A DNA stretch of 64,000 nt from Pseudomonas frederiksbergensis (lineage in GTDB: Bacteria; Pseudomonadota; Gammaproteobacteria; Pseudomonadales; Pseudomonadaceae), in assembly GCF_001874645.1 (NCBI RefSeq), contig NZ_CP017886.1, forward strand, positions 248,001-312,000. Reading direction: 5' to 3'. Below, one piece after another: positions 47,247 through 56,769 of this stretch (within the stretch, counting starts at the first letter, position 1; the number at the start of each line of letters is the position of its first letter). A program made the translations under genes and the position numbers. The notes beneath the pieces are model-generated. The model saw nothing but the letters and a program-made list of their open reading frames with translations. It made no database searches and had not been told where the DNA came from.

Positions 47247-48278
47247 ATGTCGGCTTCAACTTATCGCGTGCCGTCGTCCATGACGGCCATTGAAATTAAA
47301 CAGCCCGGCGGTCCTGAGGTCCTGGTGCCGACTACGCGCTCGGTGCCGACGCCAACCGCCGATCAGGTTCTGATCCGCATCCACGCGGCGGCCGTGAACG
47401 GCCCAGACGTTTTCCAGCGCAAAGGGCTGTACGATGCACCCGCTGGAGTTACGGACATTCCAGGGCTGGAAGTCGCAGGTCAGGTGGTCGCCATTGGCTC
47501 CGACGTGTCCAAATTCCGGATCGGCGAACGGGTGTGTGCATTGATTCCCGGCGGTGGCTACGCAGAATATGCAGTTGCGGACGCCTGCAACACGATGCAT
47601 ATCCCCAAAGGCCTGACGTTGGTGGAAGCGGCGGCCATGCCTGAAACGTTTATGACGGTGTGGCTGAACGTTTTCCAGCGCGGCAAGCTGGTTGCTGGTG
47701 AATCAGTGTTGATCCATGGCGGTGCGTCAGGTATCGGTACCACGGCGACCATGCTGGCGAAGGCATTCGGCGCTGCGAAGATCATCACGACCGTTGGCTC
47801 GCAGGCACATCGGAAGGCCAGCCTGGCGCTCGGCGCAGACCTCGCGATAGATTACCGCGAGGAAGATTTCGTCGCCGAAGCGAAGCGTTATACCGATGGA
47901 AAAGGTGTCGACGTGATCCTCGACATCATTGCCGGCGACTACGTGGCTAGAAACTATGCCGTAGCCGCCATGGATGGCCGGATCCTCCAGGTGGGCGTGA
48001 TCAAGGGGCCGGCGAAGGATCTCGACGTCGTGCCTATGATGATGAAACGTCTAACGCACATGGGCTCAACATTGCGATCGCGCACCTCCGCGGAAAAGGC
48101 GAGCATCATCAATGAACTCGAACAGCTGGTCTGGCCGCACATCGAGAGCGGCAAGATCAAGCCGGTTATCTACAAGACCTTTGCGCTTGCCGACGCTTGC
48201 GGCGCTCACGAGCTGATCGATTCCGGCACACACTTTGGAAAAATCGTCCTGACGACAGGTGCCGATCTCATTGGCTGA
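47247..48278 (+). CDS. Zinc-type alcohol dehydrogenase-family NAD(P)H:quinone oxidoreductase
   Basis: 343 aa MDR-superfamily oxidoreductase of the PIG3/QOR group. N-terminal GroES-like domain with AAAVNGPDVFQRKGLY and GLEVAGQVVAIG; Rossmann motif LIHGGASGIGTTATMLAKAFG. No structural-zinc Cys cluster. ATG 47247 has GGAG eight bases upstream. Its role may be quinone or enal detoxification; substrate not determinable. Confidence 0.88.
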   Translation: MSASTYRVPSSMTAIEIKQPGGPEVLVPTTRSVPTPTADQVLIRIHAAAVNGPDVFQRKGLYDAPAGVTDIPGLEVAGQVVAIGSDVSKFRIGERVCALIPGGGYAEYAVADACNTMHIPKGLTLVEAAAMPETFMTVWLNVFQRGKLVAGESVLIHGGASGIGTTATMLAKAFGAAKIITTVGSQAHRKASLALGADLAIDYREEDFVAEAKRYTDGKGVDVILDIIAGDYVARNYAVAAMDGRILQVGVIKGPAKDLDVVPMMMKRLTHMGSTLRSRTSAEKASIINELEQLVWPHIESGKIKPVIYKTFALADACGAHELIDSGTHFGKIVLTTGADLIG

Positions 48279-48501
48279 AGCCTGGCTTGCCGCTTTCGTT
48301 TTTGATGCTGTAAAGCAACGTATTTGTGTCGGCTTACATCAGCTACGCTTCCACATTGGGTATCAACTAGGCTGATGAGGGCGAGTGTCGCACGACTGAA
48401 ACCCAACCGGCTGGAATCCAGGTCGGCGACTGGAGAATATGAACGCAAAGCCAGTGTCGCTTGCCTATTGGGGAGGCGGATGAATGATAAAGGGGGGACA
48501 C

Positions 48502-49956
48502 ATGCCTGAATCCACTGCCCGCAAGCGCAACAAACCTGCTACGGAACCTACTGATCCGAAAACCCTGGCAGCACAAGAAGACCCGTCCACGCTGTTTGCG
48601 GGGCGTGCCTCTTTGGCGTCGCGCATCGGACAGGGCAAAGCGGCGCGCGCAAAGGTGCCGCGCGCGAAGCTGGCGGACTGCAAGATCGAAGATCGGGACC
48701 CCATTGCGCTGCTCGACGCGTCCAACGTGGGTCGGGTGACAGAGCTGATACCCATTCGCTACGGACGTATGGTTGCGAACCCATTCGCGTTCTATCGTGG
48801 TGCGGCTCCGCTGATGGCATTCGACCTGTCGAAACTGCCTCATTCCGGCCTGATCGTGCAACTGGGCGGCGATGCGCATCTGGCCAATTTCGGACTGTTC
48901 GCAAGCCCCGAGCGGCGCATTCTTTTCGGACCCAACGACTTCGACGAAACACTGCCCGGCCCCTTTGACTGGGATGTGCGCAGACTGGCTACATCGTTCG
49001 TGATTGCCGCGCGCGAACGCGGACTTGCGACGCGTGATCAGCGCGCCTTGGTGCGCCGGCTATGCGAGACGTTCCGGCAACAAGTCGCCGAGTTCAGCCG
49101 GATGGACACGCTCGACGTCTGGTACTACCAGTTCAAGGCGTCAAGCATGCTGGCCATTGCCGATTCGACGGAAGAAAAGAGAAAAGAACTGACCGTCATC
49201 GACAAGGCGAGGCAGCAGTCGTCGCGTTCCGTGACGGCTCATGCCACCGAGCTTGTCAACGGCAAGCTGCGCATCAAGGACATGCCGCCGCACGTTTATC
49301 ACGCCCCACTGGAGAGCCGGCACGATCAAAAGCAATACGATGCACTGGTCCGGCGTTTCTTCGCCGACTACCGTTTGACTCTGCCCGATGACAGGCGCGC
49401 ACTGTTCGATCGCTATGAACTGGTGGATGTCGCCATTCGCGTAGTGGGCGTTGGGTCGGTGGGGACGCGCTGCTACGAGGCGCTTTTCATGGCCGACGGA
49501 GAGTGCCCATTGTTCCTTCAACTCAAGGAGGCGCGGGCTTCTGTACTGGAGAGTTATCTGCCGCCGAGTCGTTATTCCAATCACGGTCAGCGTGTGGTGA
49601 ACGGGCAGCGTCTACTGCAATCGGCCAGCGACATTTTTCTCGGATGGTCGAAGATGCGTCATACGGGCAATGACTTCTACGTGCGGCAATTGCGCGACAT
49701 GAAGGGTGCGTTCGATTTCACCCGCTTCGACGTTAAAGATCTCGGCGAATATGCGGTTTCCTGCGCTCACGCGCTGGCCCATTCGATGGCGAAAGCGGGA
49801 GACCCTGCGTTGCTCAGCGGATACGTTGGAAAGTCGGATGCATTCGACAAGGCCATCGAGCGATTCGCACTCGCTTATGCGGATCAGAATGAGGCCGACT
49901 GGGCGGTTTTGAAAGCAGCAGTCAAGGCTGGACGCATCCAGGTGATTCGTGAATGA
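48502..49956 (+). CDS. DUF2252-family protein
   Basis: 484 aa. Family landmarks: YGRMVANPFAFYRGAA, QLGGDAHLANFGLFASPE, GPNDFDETLPGPFDWDVRRL, and YYRQL-type FYVRQLRDMKG. GDAHLANFG followed by FDWD resembles the catalytic-loop and metal-binding motifs of aminoglycoside-phosphotransferase-like kinases, so a small-molecule or protein kinase-like activity is possible (inference). ATG 48502 follows a GGGGGG site. The flanking gaps 48279-48501 and 49957-50203 hold no gene. Confidence 0.85.
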   Translation: MPESTARKRNKPATEPTDPKTLAAQEDPSTLFAGRASLASRIGQGKAARAKVPRAKLADCKIEDRDPIALLDASNVGRVTELIPIRYGRMVANPFAFYRGAAPLMAFDLSKLPHSGLIVQLGGDAHLANFGLFASPERRILFGPNDFDETLPGPFDWDVRRLATSFVIAARERGLATRDQRALVRRLCETFRQQVAEFSRMDTLDVWYYQFKASSMLAIADSTEEKRKELTVIDKARQQSSRSVTAHATELVNGKLRIKDMPPHVYHAPLESRHDQKQYDALVRRFFADYRLTLPDDRRALFDRYELVDVAIRVVGVGSVGTRCYEALFMADGECPLFLQLKEARASVLESYLPPSRYSNHGQRVVNGQRLLQSASDIFLGWSKMRHTGNDFYVRQLRDMKGAFDFTRFDVKDLGEYAVSCAHALAHSMAKAGDPALLSGYVGKSDAFDKAIERFALAYADQNEADWAVLKAAVKAGRIQVIRE

Positions 49957-50203
49957 GTGTGGAGCACCCTCATCGTTTTTTTTGCGCACTCGCAATGGCT
50001 GCTCGCCTGGCATCAACGGCAAAAAGAAATACCGGCGGCGCAGTGGGTGGCTTCTGATCCGGGCGTAGCTCTTCAACGGGCAATCGATACGTGCTACGGC
50101 ATCCTCTAATGTTGGTGCATGGAGCGAAACAGGACGGCACAGGCCGAGAAAAAACTTAACGTCGTGTCCGGGATTAGTTGACCACTACAACACAGCAAGG
50201 CCT

Positions 50204-52558
50204 CTATCGACGAAAACCACCACCGCCACGCTCGGTCTGGGTGTAGCGTCGGCTCTGGGCTGCACCTCGGTGTCGATTCTGCATGTCCTTATTCAACTCG
50301 CTCACAGGCACCTGTCCGCTGGGTCTGCTATAGCCGCCCGCAGTATTTTGTGGAGTGCCCCCACTTGGCCTGTTCGCAGTCGATGGCGCCGGACGCTGCT
50401 GTTGACTGCTCTGCGTTCTTTGCTGAGCGGTCGCAGAATTGTTGGCTTGAGTAGTAGTGGGGCGCGGTTGTTGAACACTCTGCGCTGTCGGTTGCGTACC
50501 CTTCGGCGTGGGTTTGTTGACCGATGACCAGGAGCCATTGTCGTATTTCTGCCAGCTACCATTGGTGTTCTTGTAAACACTGCCGTCACGCCCGGCGTAC
50601 ATATCGCCGTTCGCGGTTTTGCCCGCCGCCGCGCGCCCGTTGACGCTCGTACTGGTAATGGCCTTGCCGCCGGCCGAATTCTGATACGTACCGACCGTCC
50701 CGCTGGCCGTCGTCGTATGCTGCGTCGCCGCCCACTGGTTGCCCTTCGTGACGACAGAACTTCCCCACTGGCCGTACGCGTTCGAGCCTTGGCGTGTCGC
50801 CGCATAGGCACCGGTGTAGGGATTGTAGGCCTGCGCAATACCGGCGCTGCCGTACCGTCCGGAAGCAGCCGCGCCGCGTGCATAGGTACCAGTGTTCGGG
50901 TTGTACGAGGTGCCCCATTGCGCGCTGCCGTTCGGTCCGTAAGCGCCCCCTCTCACGCCGCTGGCTCCCGTGTAAGGGTTGTAGGTGCGATAGCCGTAGG
51001 GCACCGGACGTGGATAGTAAACCGGGTAACGTCCGGGTCCCCGAGCGATATAGGGCGGATAGTAATACCCGTTGCCGTTCGCAATGATCGCGCCGACCGC
51101 CGCACCGACGATAAACGCGCCGACATACCCCGCCGTGTAACTTGCCTGCACGCTGCCGCTGGGGGTGACCTGTTGCGTGACATAGGTCACGTTATAGACG
51201 GGCGAACTAGGCGGGATCGTATAGATAACCGGGGGCACAGACGTGGTGGTTTGCCAGGGGCCGGCGGGGGACGAAGCATCGAACCACACGCCTTTAGTGC
51301 AGACATAGTAACGATTGTCCACCTTGATCACTTTGTCAGGTGTGTTCGTTGCGTACGCGAGCGCAGTACCTTCAATCGGCTGGAACTCGGGTTCGCCGTT
51401 GTACGAAACCTTGACCTCGCTCGCCGCCGCAGCAGGATCCACCTCGACGGTTGTCGGGATCTGTGCGAGCAGAACAGCATCTGCGGCTTCCGGTGTCCCG
51501 GGTACGGAACTGAGGACCCAGGCGGCCGCGCTGTCGCGCGGAATCTTCGCGAAATCGGGCGGTAACTGATTCGTCGCGAACGTCCACGGTCCGCCCAGTG
51601 CGGGCGCAGAAAACCACCGGCCGCCAGTCAAATAGTAGAAAGTCTTGGTCGGTGAAAAGACGAATACATCACTCTCGGTATTCTTGGCGAAGACCAGCCC
51701 AGTGCCGGGAATCGGTGCGTAGACCGGCTGCCCGCCGAAGGCAATCAGCTCAGCCGGGGCACTGCTGAAGAACACCCCTGGCGCCTTGGTTTTTTGCGCT
51801 TTAGGTGGCGGAATGTAGGGTTTCAGGTCTGCCCAGGTGGGGTCGGAAGGAACCTTGGACATCGTGGCGGGCAGCACTTTCGTTTCTGCCCATCCGCTTT
51901 TCGGGTCGGTCGATGTCATCCATGACTGTCCGGTAAACAGGTAGTACTGGTGGCTGGCGTTGTCGGTAAACAGCGGCCAGTTGGCATTGACCACGAATGA
52001 AAGGTCTGAATCCTGAATCGGCGCGAGCGTCGGTTCGCCGTCCACAACCAGCAGGATCGCCGGCCCGTAACTCACGAAGATCGCCGGCGGATCGTTCTTG
52101 ACCTCGGCAACCGGAGGCGCTTTTTTGCTCTCCACGCTCGCGACCAGGCGGTCGACTGACAGGGTCAGCGAAGCCTGCGGATTGAGAAACTCGCGCACGA
52201 GTTGATCCAGCTTTTGGCTCGTTGCCTGGTCCGCACCGGGGAATGCGGTACTGACAATTTGCGGGTTGCTTAATAATGCGTTGCGACTGTCTATATCCAC
52301 ATCGGTATGCGTTTGCAGCGTGACCACGCCTACCTGTGGTTTGCCCCCGGGCGGGGTGATGTTTATCGCCATTCGACCGGTCAGTTGCTTGAAGTCCGTC
52401 CAGTCGTCGATCTGAGGCTGGTAATAGGTAAGGGTCGCGCCGTCCCGGACAACTTCACGCGGCCAACCGGGGTCCAGGGTCGCGGCGCGGATCGGCTGGA
52501 TGGCAGACAATGCCAATGCCAGCGTTAATGCTCGGATGGGCAGTCTTGACGCTGTCAT
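50204..52558 (-). CDS. Large secreted protein with repeats, function unknown
   Basis: 784 aa, signal peptide ending about IRA. The N-terminal 430 residues contain recurring modules of the type GEPTLAPI/GQPVYAPI/GEPEFQPI, each followed by an FxxNxxWP- or YYxxTG-like strand and a Trp-rich GPW (WFSAPALGGPW, WFDASSPAGPW), suggesting tandem beta-propeller or WW-like units. A glycine zipper-like hydrophobic stretch (GAFIVGAAVGAIIANG) follows. Then come three YNP(Y/N)TG repeats and a low-complexity Q/T/S tail ending GGGGFRR. Convergent with the DUF2252 gene. The 402-base gap upstream shows no gene. Confidence 0.7.
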   Translation of the reverse strand: MTASRLPIRALTLALALSAIQPIRAATLDPGWPREVVRDGATLTYYQPQIDDWTDFKQLTGRMAINITPPGGKPQVGVVTLQTHTDVDIDSRNALLSNPQIVSTAFPGADQATSQKLDQLVREFLNPQASLTLSVDRLVASVESKKAPPVAEVKNDPPAIFVSYGPAILLVVDGEPTLAPIQDSDLSFVVNANWPLFTDNASHQYYLFTGQSWMTSTDPKSGWAETKVLPATMSKVPSDPTWADLKPYIPPPKAQKTKAPGVFFSSAPAELIAFGGQPVYAPIPGTGLVFAKNTESDVFVFSPTKTFYYLTGGRWFSAPALGGPWTFATNQLPPDFAKIPRDSAAAWVLSSVPGTPEAADAVLLAQIPTTVEVDPAAAASEVKVSYNGEPEFQPIEGTALAYATNTPDKVIKVDNRYYVCTKGVWFDASSPAGPWQTTTSVPPVIYTIPPSSPVYNVTYVTQQVTPSGSVQASYTAGYVGAFIVGAAVGAIIANGNGYYYPPYIARGPGRYPVYYPRPVPYGYRTYNPYTGASGVRGGAYGPNGSAQWGTSYNPNTGTYARGAAASGRYGSAGIAQAYNPYTGAYAATRQGSNAYGQWGSSVVTKGNQWAATQHTTTASGTVGTYQNSAGGKAITSTSVNGRAAAGKTANGDMYAGRDGSVYKNTNGSWQKYDNGSWSSVNKPTPKGTQPTAQSVQQPRPTTTQANNSATAQQRTQSSQQQRPAPSTANRPSGGTPQNTAGGYSRPSGQVPVSELNKDMQNRHRGAAQSRRYTQTERGGGGFRR

Positions 52559-52945
52559 GCTTCGCTCCTGGCCTGCCTCAATGGCACTTCCGCTGCGCGG
52601 CCAGACCCATGGACGGAAGGCGATTTAGCAGACACTGGGTTGATCCTGATGGTCGGGTCACTATCGCCGTCAGGTATGCAGATCTATAAACATAGGTTGA
52701 CTACAGCGCGCCTGCAAGATATTGGGTAGTGATCGGAAATTGTGATCCGCGATAACCTCTTACCAGTGCAAGACTGTCGAGCAGCGGCTCGTAGCCGGAT
52801 GGCGAAGAACGATCAAGGTTTGACCAGAAAATGGTCCAGCAGCAGGTAGGTGTATGCCTGTATGTATGCCCATAACCTAGAAACGCTTGAATGAAACAAG
52901 GGGCTACAGGCAGCAATAGCGAGGCGATTCAGGATCGTTTCAAGG

Positions 52946-53203
52946 AACCGGAAAGCCATTTTGATTTTCACTGCGTTCCTCCCGCAGTTTGTCGACCCGA
53001 CGAAAGCCGTGACGCCGCAGTTCGCGGTACTGGGTGCGTTGTTTCTGGGTCTGGAATGGATCGCCATCAGTGCCTACGCCTATATGGGTTTGCACATGCG
53101 TCGCTGGTTTGCCGAGCCACGCGGCAAGCGAATTTTCAACCGTTGCTGCGCCGGTTTGTTGTCGGCAGCGGCGTCGGTGTTGCTGATGGCCCGCAGGGCC
53201 TGA
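52946..53203 (+). pseudogene. 3' part of LysE-family exporter gene, copy B
   Basis: Homology to copy A begins at the same codon (AAC of N-P-K, here N-R-K) and runs to the stop. The preceding bases are unrelated to lysE. It has no 5' part. Because the EamA gene follows at once, this may be the original lysE 3' end displaced by integration. Confidence 0.85.
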
Positions 53204-53236
53204 ATCCCATTGAACGTTAAGGCACTGAAAACCCAC

Positions 53237-54277
53237 ATGAACCTGAGCATTTTCTACGCCTTGAGCGCGGCCGCACTGTTTGGCGCCAGCACCCCGCTGG
53301 CCAAACTGCTGGGCGTGGATGTCTCGCCAATTTTACTGGCGGGGTTGCTGTATCTGGGTAGCGGCATCGGCTTGACCCTGGTCCGGTTTATCCGCGACCG
53401 CGGCTGGCAGGCAACCGGTCTGACGGCCGGCGAGTGGCCGTGGCTGATTGGTGCCATCGCCTTCGGCGGGGTGCTTGGGCCTGTGGCATTGATGTTCGGT
53501 TTGACCCTGACTTCAGGGGCGGCGGCCTCGCTGATGCTCAATCTGGAATCGGTACTGACGGCGCTGCTGGCCTGGCTGGTGTTCAAGGAGAACGCTGATC
53601 GGCGAATCGTCGCGGGGATGTTGGCCATCGTCGCTGGCGGGGTGTTCCTTGCCTGGCCGCAAGACTCGACTCAGGCGCAAGGCTGGATCGGCCCGTTGGC
53701 CGTAGCGCTGGCGTGTGCCTGCTGGGCCATCGATAACAACCTGACCCGCAAGATCTCGGCGTCCGATGCCCTGTTCATTGCCGGTATCAAGGGGCTGGTC
53801 GCGGGGGCGGTCAACTGTACGCTGGCGCTATCGTTGGGGGCCAAACTACCGAACATTGCCACGCTCGCGCCGATACTCCTGGTCGGCTTTCTGGGTTACG
53901 GCATCAGCCTGGTGCTGTTCGTACTCGCTCTTCGCGGCCTGGGCACGGCGCGCACCGGCGCATACTTTTCGACCGCGCCGTTTCTGGGGGCGGCGATTGC
54001 GATTCTGATCCTCGGCGAACCGGCTTCATTGACGTTCTGGATCGCTGCCCTGCTGATGGGCATTGGCGTCTGGATTCACCTCACTGAAAGCCATGCGCAC
54101 GAACACCAGCACGAGCCGCTGATCCATGGTCACCGGCATGTTCACGATGAACACCATCAGCATGAGCACGACGTTGAATGGGATGGCAGCGAACCCCACA
54201 GCCACGTTCACCAGCATCTGGCGATCCGGCACAGCCATCCGCACTTCCCGGACATTCATCACCGGCACAAGCATTGA
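53237..54277 (+). CDS. EamA-family transporter with histidine-rich tail
   Basis: 346 aa. Ten-helix DMT permease: two EamA repeats (SAAALFGASTPLAKLLGVD, and IDNNLTRKISASDALFI), ending about residue 285. The last 60 residues are a cytoplasmic tail with over twenty His in HEHQHE, HGHRHVH, HHQHEH and HHRHKH clusters, a likely Ni/Co/Zn-binding segment. ATG 53237 has only a weak upstream AAGG. A chromate transporter gene follows after 38 bp, suggesting a metal-related unit. Confidence 0.88.
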   Translation: MNLSIFYALSAAALFGASTPLAKLLGVDVSPILLAGLLYLGSGIGLTLVRFIRDRGWQATGLTAGEWPWLIGAIAFGGVLGPVALMFGLTLTSGAAASLMLNLESVLTALLAWLVFKENADRRIVAGMLAIVAGGVFLAWPQDSTQAQGWIGPLAVALACACWAIDNNLTRKISASDALFIAGIKGLVAGAVNCTLALSLGAKLPNIATLAPILLVGFLGYGISLVLFVLALRGLGTARTGAYFSTAPFLGAAIAILILGEPASLTFWIAALLMGIGVWIHLTESHAHEHQHEPLIHGHRHVHDEHHQHEHDVEWDGSEPHSHVHQHLAIRHSHPHFPDIHHRHKH

Positions 54278-54315
54278 CCGCTTGCTCGCCGCGTTTGTGA
54301 AAGAGGAACAACCCA

Positions 54316-55674
54316 ATGAGTAAGGTTTCTCCAGCACTCGTTGAAGCGGATCTGCCAAGACCTGAGGCGATCAGTTTCCGCGAGGCGTTCTGGTTCTGGC
54401 TCAAGCTCGGTTTCATCAGTTTCGGCGGGCCGGCCGGACAGATTTCGATCATGCACCAGGAGCTGGTCGAGCGGCGGCGCTGGATTTCCGAACGACGCTT
54501 TCTGCACGCCCTCAACTACTGCATGTTGCTGCCGGGGCCGGAGGCTCAGCAGCTGGCAACCTACATCGGCTGGCTAATGCATCGGACCTGGGGTGGCGTC
54601 ATCGCTGGGGGGCTGTTTGTACTGCCCTCGTTGTTCATCCTGATTGCCTTGTCGTGGATGTATATCGCCTTCGGCGACGTGCCGGTAGTGGCTGGGCTTT
54701 TCTATGGCATCAAACCCGCCGTGACCGCCATCGTGGTGCAGGCCGCTCATCGAATCGGTTCACGCGCACTGAAGAACCATTGGCTGTGGGCCATCGCGGC
54801 GGCGTCGTTCGTGGCGATATTTGCATTTGATGTGCCCTTCCCGCTGATCGTGCTGAGTGCTGGATTGATCGGCTATGTGGGCGGCCGCCTGGCGCCCGAG
54901 AAATTCAGGATCGGCGGCCACAGCGCAGCCAAAAACTCCTATGGCCCGGCCTTGATCGATGACGACACCCCTACCCCTGACCATGCCCGATTCAGCGGGT
55001 TGAAACTGGCGCTGCTGGCACTCATCGGCGCCGCGTTGTGGGCGTTGCCAATGGGAATCCTGACCGCGCTCTTTGGCTGGGAAGGCACCTTGACCCAGAT
55101 GGGCTGGTTCTTTACCAAGGCGGCGCTGCTGACTTTTGGCGGTGCCTATGCGGTGCTCCCGTATGTCTACCAGGGCGCGGTCGGTCACTATGGTTGGCTG
55201 ACACCGACACAGATGATCGATGGCCTGGCACTGGGGGAAACCACGCCGGGGCCGCTGATCATGGTGGTGGCTTTCGTCGGCTTTGTCGGCGCCTATGTCT
55301 CACAGGTGTTCGGTGCCGATCAGGTGTTTCTGGCGGGTGCCCTCGCGGCCACGCTGGTGACCTGGTTCACCTTTCTGCCTTCGTTCCTGTTCATCCTCGC
55401 CGGCGGCCCGCTGGTGGAAGCGACTCACAACGAACTCAAGTTCACCGCGCCGCTGACCGGGATTACTGCCGCGGTGGTTGGGGTGATTCTTAATTTGGCG
55501 GTGTTCTTCGGCTATCACGTGCTGTGGCCCAAAGGGTTCAGCGGCACCCTCGATTGGCCCTCTGCGCTGATCGCCATTGCCGCAGCGATTGCCTTGTTTC
55601 GCTTCAAGCGTGGTGTCATTCAAGTACTGATGGCCTGCGCGCTCATGGGTTTGGCCGTGCATCTTCTGCGCTAG
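54316..55674 (+). CDS. chrA: Chromate transporter
   Basis: 452 aa CHR-family, long-chain type with two homologous halves: KLGFISFGGPAGQISIMHQE in the first and FFTKAALLTFGGAYAVLPYV in the second, plus GLALGETTPGPLIMVV. Exports chromate, probably by exchange with sulfate-like gradients. No chrB regulator is beside it. Confidence 0.93.
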   Translation: MSKVSPALVEADLPRPEAISFREAFWFWLKLGFISFGGPAGQISIMHQELVERRRWISERRFLHALNYCMLLPGPEAQQLATYIGWLMHRTWGGVIAGGLFVLPSLFILIALSWMYIAFGDVPVVAGLFYGIKPAVTAIVVQAAHRIGSRALKNHWLWAIAAASFVAIFAFDVPFPLIVLSAGLIGYVGGRLAPEKFRIGGHSAAKNSYGPALIDDDTPTPDHARFSGLKLALLALIGAALWALPMGILTALFGWEGTLTQMGWFFTKAALLTFGGAYAVLPYVYQGAVGHYGWLTPTQMIDGLALGETTPGPLIMVVAFVGFVGAYVSQVFGADQVFLAGALAATLVTWFTFLPSFLFILAGGPLVEATHNELKFTAPLTGITAAVVGVILNLAVFFGYHVLWPKGFSGTLDWPSALIAIAAAIALFRFKRGVIQVLMACALMGLAVHLLR

Positions 55675-55775
55675 CGAGCGTCCTGCGCGAAAGTTTGAGC
55701 GCAAGAGACCGGGTGCGATCCTGCGGGCAGACCTTTAATCTGCCTGCAGTACCTGAACGTCTGTGCGGAATCTCC

Positions 55776-56387
55776 ATGCCCTATCACCACGCCAGCCAAT
55801 GCCTATCCACCATCGACCCGGACTGGGCGCGGCACATCGCAGCCATCGGCCCGTGCCTGCATCAGCCAAAACCGGCTCGCGATCCCTATGAAGCGCTGGT
55901 TCGGGCAGTTGCTTATCAGCAACTCCATGCCAAGGCCGGCGATGCCATTCTCGGGCGTTTGATTGCGCTGTTTCCCGACTCGCCTTTTCCGACGCCCGAG
56001 CAATTGCTGGCCTGCGAATTCGAGGTGTTGCGCGGCTGTGGTTTCTCCCGCAGCAAGATCGCCACGCTTCAAGGTATCGCCCAAGGCGCGCTGGAGGGTC
56101 TGGTGCCGGATCGTTCAAACGCGTTGTCGATGAGCGACGACGGATTGATTGAACGCCTGACCCGGTTACGCGGTGTCGGCCGCTGGACTGTCGAGATGCT
56201 GCTGATCTACACCCTGGAACGCATGGACATCCTGCCCGCCGACGACGTTGGCGTGCGCGACGGCTACCGCCGTCTCAAGGGGCTGGAGCAACAGCCGAGC
56301 CGCCAGCAGATGGTCGATATCGGTCAGGCATGGAGCCCCTATAGAACCGTGGCGGCCTGGTATTTGTGGCGAGTGCCAAACCCATGA
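55776..56387 (+). CDS. DNA-3-methyladenine glycosylase II (AlkA-like, short form)
   Basis: 203 aa HhH-GPD base-excision glycosylase. YQQLHAKAGDAILGRL at the N side, helix-hairpin-helix LRGVGRWTVEMLLIYTL, and the catalytic Asp in PADDVGVRDG. Lacks the N-terminal domain of E. coli AlkA, as is common in this subfamily. Overlaps the next gene by 4 bp (ATGA), an Ada-type zinc-domain protein, pointing to alkylation repair. Confidence 0.88.
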   Translation: MPYHHASQCLSTIDPDWARHIAAIGPCLHQPKPARDPYEALVRAVAYQQLHAKAGDAILGRLIALFPDSPFPTPEQLLACEFEVLRGCGFSRSKIATLQGIAQGALEGLVPDRSNALSMSDDGLIERLTRLRGVGRWTVEMLLIYTLERMDILPADDVGVRDGYRRLKGLEQQPSRQQMVDIGQAWSPYRTVAAWYLWRVPNP

Positions 56388-56683
56388 AACGCTTTGTGTT
56401 GCTCAACGCTCAGGGCGAACCGCTAGACAACGCCGAACCCGGACAATTGGGTGGCCATCGACGATCACGGGTCTACGGTCGACTGGACTGCCCTGCTGCG
56501 CTGCGGGCCATTGCCCGTGGCGGCTATGTTGCGCATCGAGTGTTTTTTGCCGATGAAACCACGGCCCGTGCTGCGGGTTATCGACCGTGCGCAGTGTGCT
56601 TACCGCGGGCTTATGCGCAGTGGAAAAAATGCGCTGCGCCACCTCCGCTAAACGGCCCCAAGGGCAGGCGCAACACCGTCTAA
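56384..56683 (+). CDS. Ada-like metal-binding domain protein
   Basis: 99 aa, essentially one Ada N-terminal zinc domain: SRVYGRLDCPAALR, then FFADETTARAAGYRPCAVCLP. In Ada four Cys bind zinc and the first (Cys38) accepts methyl from phosphotriesters. Here the position of that first Cys is Gly (YGRLDC), leaving three ligands, so direct methyl transfer in the Ada manner is unlikely. Coupled to the glycosylase gene. Confidence 0.8.
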   Translation: MKRFVLLNAQGEPLDNAEPGQLGGHRRSRVYGRLDCPAALRAIARGGYVAHRVFFADETTARAAGYRPCAVCLPRAYAQWKKCAAPPPLNGPKGRRNTV

Positions 56684-56769
56684 TCTGAGTAGAGCACCAC
56701 CACAAACACGCCTCTAGCCTCTTGATACAGGGGCTTCTTGATACAGGGGCTTCTTATAGGGGAAGGGGG

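Noticed and set aside
42698..53203. Integrase, transposase or plasmid/phage genes for the island
   Set aside because: I read all frames of this interval and saw no tyrosine or serine recombinase, DDE transposase, relaxase or phage structural gene.
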